This document shows positions 59,206 to 64,000 of a stretch of 64,000 bases of DNA, in pieces. The stretch comes from Lineus longissimus. Its lineage: Eukaryota; Nemertea; Pilidiophora; Heteronemertea; Lineidae. Every line of letters starts with the position of its first letter. The first letter of the stretch is position 1. The stretch lies in NCBI RefSeq assembly GCF_910592395.1, contig NC_088316.1, positions 6,512,001-6,576,000 of the forward strand. The letters run 5' to 3'. The notes beneath the pieces were generated by a model, which was not told the origin of the DNA, did not search any database, and saw only the letters and a program-made list of their open reading frames with translations. Position numbers and translations under genes: made by a program.

Positions 59206-59520
59206 AATTAAATAAATAATTATGATGCTTATATAGCGCTAAATCCAACTGGTTTCAGTCGCGCAAAGCGCTTCACATTATTACCACTAGCTATTGGCCT
59301 GTGCATTCGCGGGTCAAGCTCTACTCTCTGGGAGTATTACAGGTCCGAGCTGCAGCTATACAGCGCTTAGGACTAGCATTTATAGTGTGCCAACTCTGCC
59401 AGCTAGGTACCCATTTACTCCTGGGTGGAGAGACTAGAAGGACACAAAGACGAAACAGCGGTGATCCTTATGAGAATCACTTCAACAACCTCATGAGCTC
59501 GGTGCTCATATAAGCTCGGT
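59206..59520 (-). repeat. SINE/LINE-tail-like dispersed repeat
   Basis: On the minus strand the sequence ends AGCGCTATATAAGCATCATA followed by ATTATTTATTTA, the kind of 3' tail common in invertebrate LINEs and their SINE partners. Internally it has GGTACCCATTTACTCCTGGG-type sequence and GCGCAAAGCGCTT, phrases I associate with short dispersed repeats in marine invertebrates. No protein domain. Confidence 0.45.
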
Positions 59521-59524
59521 GCCC

Positions 59525-60110
59525 TACTGTACTAGTAGTCTGTTGTACGTCTCTTGTACGACTTTACAGTTTTACATCAGTGCTGACATCTACACTTAGT
59601 CATGCAAACTATTGTTATTGCAACATAATTATGTACCCATGCTAATTCCTGTTCCGTTGGAGCATGCGCTCTGGTCTTCTTCCGATGAATAAAAACGTGT
59701 TATTTTTGTAACTTATGGTTACGTAAATCCTTGATAATCTCTGGACAAGGTACGCACTGGTTGGCAATCCAGCAACGTATGTAAAGACTGGAACACTACG
59801 CCACTGATCTTCCCCCAGTTGAATAAGATCTACTGCTGCACCGTGTGGTGGTGCAACGAAAAATCTTCGATGATTGCATATTAAATCTGACACTAGCAAT
59901 TACCCTTGCTCCGCACAGAGTTTGGGGCAATGACACATGTCGTGTTCGGTAAAGCTGCTTAATATTCGGGGAGGGGGGGGGGGGGGGCGTGCCGTATTTA
60001 TTGGAAAGAATAACCAAAAGAAAGAAACATTTGTATTTCATATTGATTATAATTTGGCCGTTATTTGCCGCTTCAAAAAACAATATATACTGGTCCTACA
60101 AAAATGCTGA
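59525..60110. other. Intergenic with a 15-base G tract
   Basis: No gene recognised. A run of 15 G residues lies at 59973-59987. Confidence 0.4.
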
Positions 60111-60125
60111 TTATATACTGTTAAC

Positions 60126-61070
60126 CAAGGAGGATACCGCGGTGACGTCATATCACGTGATCACATCCCATATTGGTGATCGCTATGGCCAATCAGATTC
60201 AGTCTACTGACAGCACCAGCACAGAACACATCTCCACGTCCCACTGTCTGGTGCGCTCCTGTACACAAAAACACCAATAGACATGAAATATTGCAATACC
60301 TAGTATGAATTCTTCCTGTGTAAATTAAAATTTACAGAGCAGATTAACTTCCACGAATAAAAAAGACGTTTGGCGTGGCCATAGTGCGGAAATAATGTCT
60401 CCGCTAAAATACACTACGAAATACACTAGGCAATGCACTACGCGATACACGGTAGAGATGCAGTTGAGTTTGTTATTGTTTTGACTTAGAAGCCCGCCCA
60501 TATCATAATATATTCATGTATTCATGAAGTATGAACTCATTTCTGTCCCATACAACTCTAAGAACAGTCAATTTCTCCTTTAATCATCACCGAAACAGCG
60601 ATATCCGCAGGAAGATTTCGTTCTAGTGTCCGAAAATGCATGATCTTACAGGGGCGCTAACTCGACAAATAGAGGGGATCTATGGGGATCTATGAGAGTT
60701 TTAGGTCCTACAGGTCTCGAACTAGTAAAATCTGTAAACATGCCTCCAAATCCCATTATGATAATGAAGAGATTGCCCCATATCTGGGAGACTGTTTTGA
60801 AACCATCGATAATTTTGGAAGATCGGTGCCCGGCTATTTGGTTTTAAAAACCCTATTTTTCCCCATCAAAACAGCACTTTTCATTATTCAAATGATAACT
60901 TATTGTCTGAAGACTTATTTCATAGCAGAAAAGTACTAATAACTCTGATTTGAAGCGAAAAATCTAACTTTGTTTGATGACTTGATTTTCCCTTGGTCGC
61001 GGATCGAGTTTGTTTACAATATGCAGCCCCATCTTGGAAAAGCCGTGACGTCACCGCGGTATCCTCCTTG
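60126..61070. mobile_element. DNA element with perfect 25-bp ends and 9-bp duplication
   Basis: The ends are perfect inverted repeats of 25 bp (60126-60150 and 61046-61070), starting CAAGGAGGATACCGCGGTGA and closing with the palindrome TGACGTCA. ACTGTTAAC flanks both sides (60117-60125 and 61071-61079), a perfect 9-bp target duplication. The 945-bp interior has one 85-codon frame (60682-60939) without a domain. A 9-bp duplication fits Mutator-like or Merlin-like elements; the tip does not settle which. Confidence 0.8.
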
Positions 61071-61084
61071 ACTGTTAACTGAAA

Positions 61085-63285
61085 CAACTTTGCCCTGAAA
61101 ATTTATCCGAAAGTCTAAAACCGTGTTCCATATAGAGTCCTTTTTGCAATTTCTACTGTGATGTGACATTCCGATGGGATTTCAATAGAATCTGCGAACA
61201 TGGTGGGACTATGTACTTGCCGTTATATTATATATGAACTGAAGTTGTCCGTTTCGAAGATGTAGTAACCACTTGTATATGATGAATCATGTGATTTCAC
61301 TACAAAATCTATTGAAGAAACAGAATATGTGAGTGTGCGTGCGTGTGTGCGTGGGGAATACCATTAACAGCCCACCAAGATATATGTTTGAGGAATACTT
61401 GCAAGTACTAGGTCAAGTTGGCGAATGTTCATACCATTATAGGTATACAAATAATGTACATAAATGCAATCTATGGTAATTTATTGTCTTCATATCAATA
61501 AAGCATAGCATATGCTTTTCCCTGGATAGGAAATGCTTCGATTTTTCAAGGTTGCTCTTGAGGTGGCTAGAAAGTTGAAGTAAGAAGTGTGTCATCTTCC
61601 GAATTCTATGCTTTTTTAATCACGAAAATTGTATTTGCCATGAAAGCCACTTCGTGTAGATTTTATTGGGCTACGTGTAGCGGATGATGTCATAGCATTT
61701 TACAATTTATTCGGAGGCACTCGAGATGGGTCTTCAAGCACGAAAGACCAAATGTTAAGTGTTTCTTCATAATCTGCGAGAACTCCGGTTTTGGTCTTGC
61801 TAGGTGGTGGACCAATTTTTCTATCAAAGTAATCATTCCTTAACAATTGCAAAGGGGCTCTCCCTTAGCAGTAGAGGCTCTATGATGTATAACGTGGCAA
61901 ATTACTAAACGGATGCGCGCAGGATTTCCCCAGTTAGATGACAGATGAGTCGGATGATGAAGACACGAGAGAGTGTTTCAACGAGGACAGAACACTTAGC
62001 ACTTTCGCCAACATCTTTTCATCAGGAGACCTCTTGACCCCCCTCTTGACCCCATGTTCGAATACCAGGGTCAGTTGGGTGCTCCTCTCCCACACAAATA
62101 ACTCAAAAACTTGGTCATTTATAAGTACCAAGGGAAAAGCCCTGAAGTTCTTGATGCTTTACCCCTACTAACAATACCAAAACCACAAGATGAAATAGAT
62201 TACCAGCACCGACCGTTCATAAGAAATATGACATCGGGACTGACCTTCAAGCAATTGCTTGAAGATTTTTAGCTAAGTATTTGAGGTGAAACGTCCACAT
62301 TATTCATAAGAAAACAAGCATAATCTTCTACTTTTAGCAAATACTGTCTCTACTTATAGGATTTCCTTCCATGGAAATGCTAGTTTTTATTCATATGGAC
62401 CATTGTCTTTGCTTTTCCCAATTTGCTCGCCTCTCTCCCGACAAGTCTTGCAACAAACTTTGGCTAATGGTGATAACAGCACGGATGGCATATGGTATCG
62501 GTGGCTTAACTATGCAATCATCATTAGGCCCAACGATTAAGGCCAGAACATACCAGCTTTGATGACAGGCGAACTAATAATAAGGTGATCAGTGCCGTTA
62601 TTACAACTTGTCTTGCAGCCTTTCAGTGTTCGAGTTTGTTCGGCATGCAGATTTACATAACGAGGACACGACTCTAGGAAACACATTTTTTTGCTTGTCT
62701 GAGGTACTGACTTCCAGTTTAACTTTCATAATGTCCTCCTTGCTATTCATGACGTCCTTGCGCGTCGACTACGATCACATGAAAATGTAAAAAAATCAGC
62801 CGTACTACATTGAACTTAAGTTTTGAATGATTTGATAACATCTAATATCTTGCTGGCTTAATTTGATATTGTCCTTTATTTGTTGCAGTTCATAAGGTCG
62901 TCAATCAGCGGCTGCCGACCATCATTTGCTTACGCTTTTACGCATGGAGCAAGTGGTCACCTATTTAACGTAGATCGTTTTTAGCCACAGGGCTTTCGTC
63001 TAATTCCGACCAGGCGGTTTACATGGTGTAAATCAAGCGCAACTATGTCGCTGACTAATGTCTTCTTGATGAGATGCTAATGGTAGCTTAACTATCATTG
63101 TTATTTGATTGTGATCCCTGCTTGGATTCACTTTTGTGACAGGTAATCGAATTCACAGACGGAACATCCTGCACGCTCTTTTAAGTGATCATGCAGTATA
63201 TATGTAGTAGATTACATTAAAAAGTTTCATATATGCAGCTAGTAAATAAATGAACCGAAGATTAAACTATTTTATTCCATAAAGG
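61085..63285. other. Intergenic, no gene recognised
   Basis: Frames of 60-77 codons only (61934-62171 reads acidic at its start on the plus strand) without domains. A short GT-rich run lies near 61328-61350. Confidence 0.35.
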
Positions 63286-63289
63286 AGTT

Positions 63290-63335
63290 TAAGCGTACCT
63301 AAGCTTTCAACTCTATCAAAAACCTTCATCAGAAT
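63290..63335 (-). ncRNA. Hammerhead-ribozyme-like core in the Penelope-like tail
   Basis: Minus strand CTGATGA (63332-63326), a stem II that would rely on G-U pairs (GGTTT/GAGTT), GAAA (63308-63305), then GCTTAGGTACGC. Conserved core words are present but pairing is weak, so it is probably a decayed copy. Confidence 0.35.
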
Positions 63336-63600
63336 GTGGCGTCACTTCTCTTCCGGACATGTCTCACGCATGCCCGAAAGCAGATTCTCCCATATTTTCG
63401 GAAGTTGATATCTTCTCCCATCCCTGTTGAGGGAGGGTTTGAGAGTCCTAATCTGCATAGCTTCCTTCACGCCACGTTAAACCAGTCCGGATCCTGGTCC
63501 AATATTTTCACATTGCCCAGGTTGATGTTGTGTCCCTTATGGTGATTATGAATATGTTGCAAAACCTCGGATGACGTGCAGCTAGGCTACGGTCCAAAGC
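63290..63600 (-). pseudogene. Penelope-like retroelement, inverted 3' fragment
   Basis: Minus strand. It starts within the endonuclease region (EVLQHIHNHHKGHNINL), continues NVKILDQDPDWFN, shifts frame by one base near 63480, then reads GVKEAMQIRTLKPSLNRDGR and LPKIWENLL, the standard C-terminus of Penelope-like proteins. Downstream come TTCTGATGAAGG, a weak hairpin and GAAAGCTTAGG, a layout like the hammerhead core of these elements. The fragment faces away from the plus-strand copy that starts at about 63590. Confidence 0.7.
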
Positions 63601-64000
63601 AAGATCCAAGGACTACTCTGGTGATGCGGGGACTAAGAGAAAACCGGTCACCCACATCACACTACCTTTTGTACCGAATGTCTCGGAAAACCTACGTCGG
63701 GTTTTCAGAAAGTATATGGTGTACAGGTGCGCTTCAAGCCCACTAACACTTTGCGTCAGTTGTTGGTGCGGCCCAAGGACCCCACTCACCCCAAGGAGTG
63801 GTGTGGACTGGTGTATCTGATAAAATGTGAAGGAAGTGACAATGACCCCTGTGAGGCATATTATGTGGGGGAAACCGAGCGGACTTTGAAAGCTAGATTA
63901 TTGGAGCATCGCAGGCCTAGCTGCACTTCATCCGACAAGGGACACAACATCAACCTGGACAATGTGAAAATATTGGACCAGGAACTAGACTGGTTTAAAC
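63590..64000 (+). pseudogene. Penelope-like retroelement, GIY-YIG endonuclease region
   Basis: Plus strand, running off the right edge. KRKPVTHITLPFVPNVSENL leads into RRVFRKY, then a two-base insertion near 63714-63720 shifts the frame to QVRFKPTNTLRQLLVRPKDP. Next is the GIY-YIG nuclease: GLVYLIKCEG with YYVGETERTLKARLLEHRR, where the two tyrosine motifs and the arginine-rich helix are intact. Compared with the inverted copy next to it, 27 bases (nine residues, in frame) are missing near 63925. Penelope-like elements encode a reverse transcriptase followed by this nuclease; here the transcriptase part is absent, and the copy is dead. Confidence 0.8.

Overview
This is a 64-kb piece of an animal (metazoan) genome, most likely from a marine invertebrate. 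The reasons are a spliced gene with canonical GT/AG sites and a TATA box, a peptide-type rhodopsin-family GPCR with an NFxxY-like seventh helix of the kind seen in FMRFamide-receptor-like proteins, and a mix of Harbinger, Penelope-like, LINE, tRNA-SINE and many short inverted-repeat elements. The exact phylum cannot be read from the sequence; a lophotrochozoan is a guess. The DNA is AT-rich and almost entirely non-coding. No rRNA, CRISPR array, bacterial operon or intact functional tRNA was seen.

Host-gene content is thin. The left edge (226-839, minus strand) holds two spliced exons of a Myb/SANT-like DNA-binding protein behind a TATA box. A single-exon GPCR lies at 2261-3262. Three less certain coding candidates are a 234-codon cysteine-rich reading frame (48454-49158, minus), a 43-residue signal-peptide-bearing frame (50916-51047) and an orphan exon-like frame (54384-54613, minus).

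The rest is a graveyard of mobile elements. From 4.9 to 7.3 kb there are two inverted SINE copies and a decayed Harbinger element whose transposase and Myb-like genes converge and have been fused tail to tail by a deletion. Between 8 and 18 kb lie SINE copies, several short inverted-repeat elements and a foldback-like element flanked by an 8-bp duplication. A repeat family sits at 19.9-20.6 kb and, in the other orientation, at 57.4-58.6 kb. A Penelope-like 3' end lies at 23 kb. A second foldback-like element (25.4-26.4 kb) has arms of 15-bp minisatellite. At 31.85-34.28 kb there is a striking array: three almost identical 444-bp inverted-repeat elements separated by two 549-bp spacers, the whole flanked by GTAC. 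Further right are a LINE 3' end (36.7-37.3 kb), a third foldback-like element (39.9-40.9 kb), a 290-bp-period repeat bounded by 63-bp direct repeats (42.66-43.51 kb), TA-flanked mariner-type MITEs (36.0, 46.9, 55.3, 57.1 kb), and an element with perfect 25-bp terminal repeats and a 9-bp duplication (60.1-61.1 kb). Two head-to-head Penelope-like fragments, one encoding a GIY-YIG endonuclease region, close the window.

The strongest candidates for something undescribed are the composite array at 31.85-34.28 kb and the group of three foldback-like elements that share one architecture but carry different minisatellite units. All alignments were done by eye; family names rest on recognised motifs, not on database searches.
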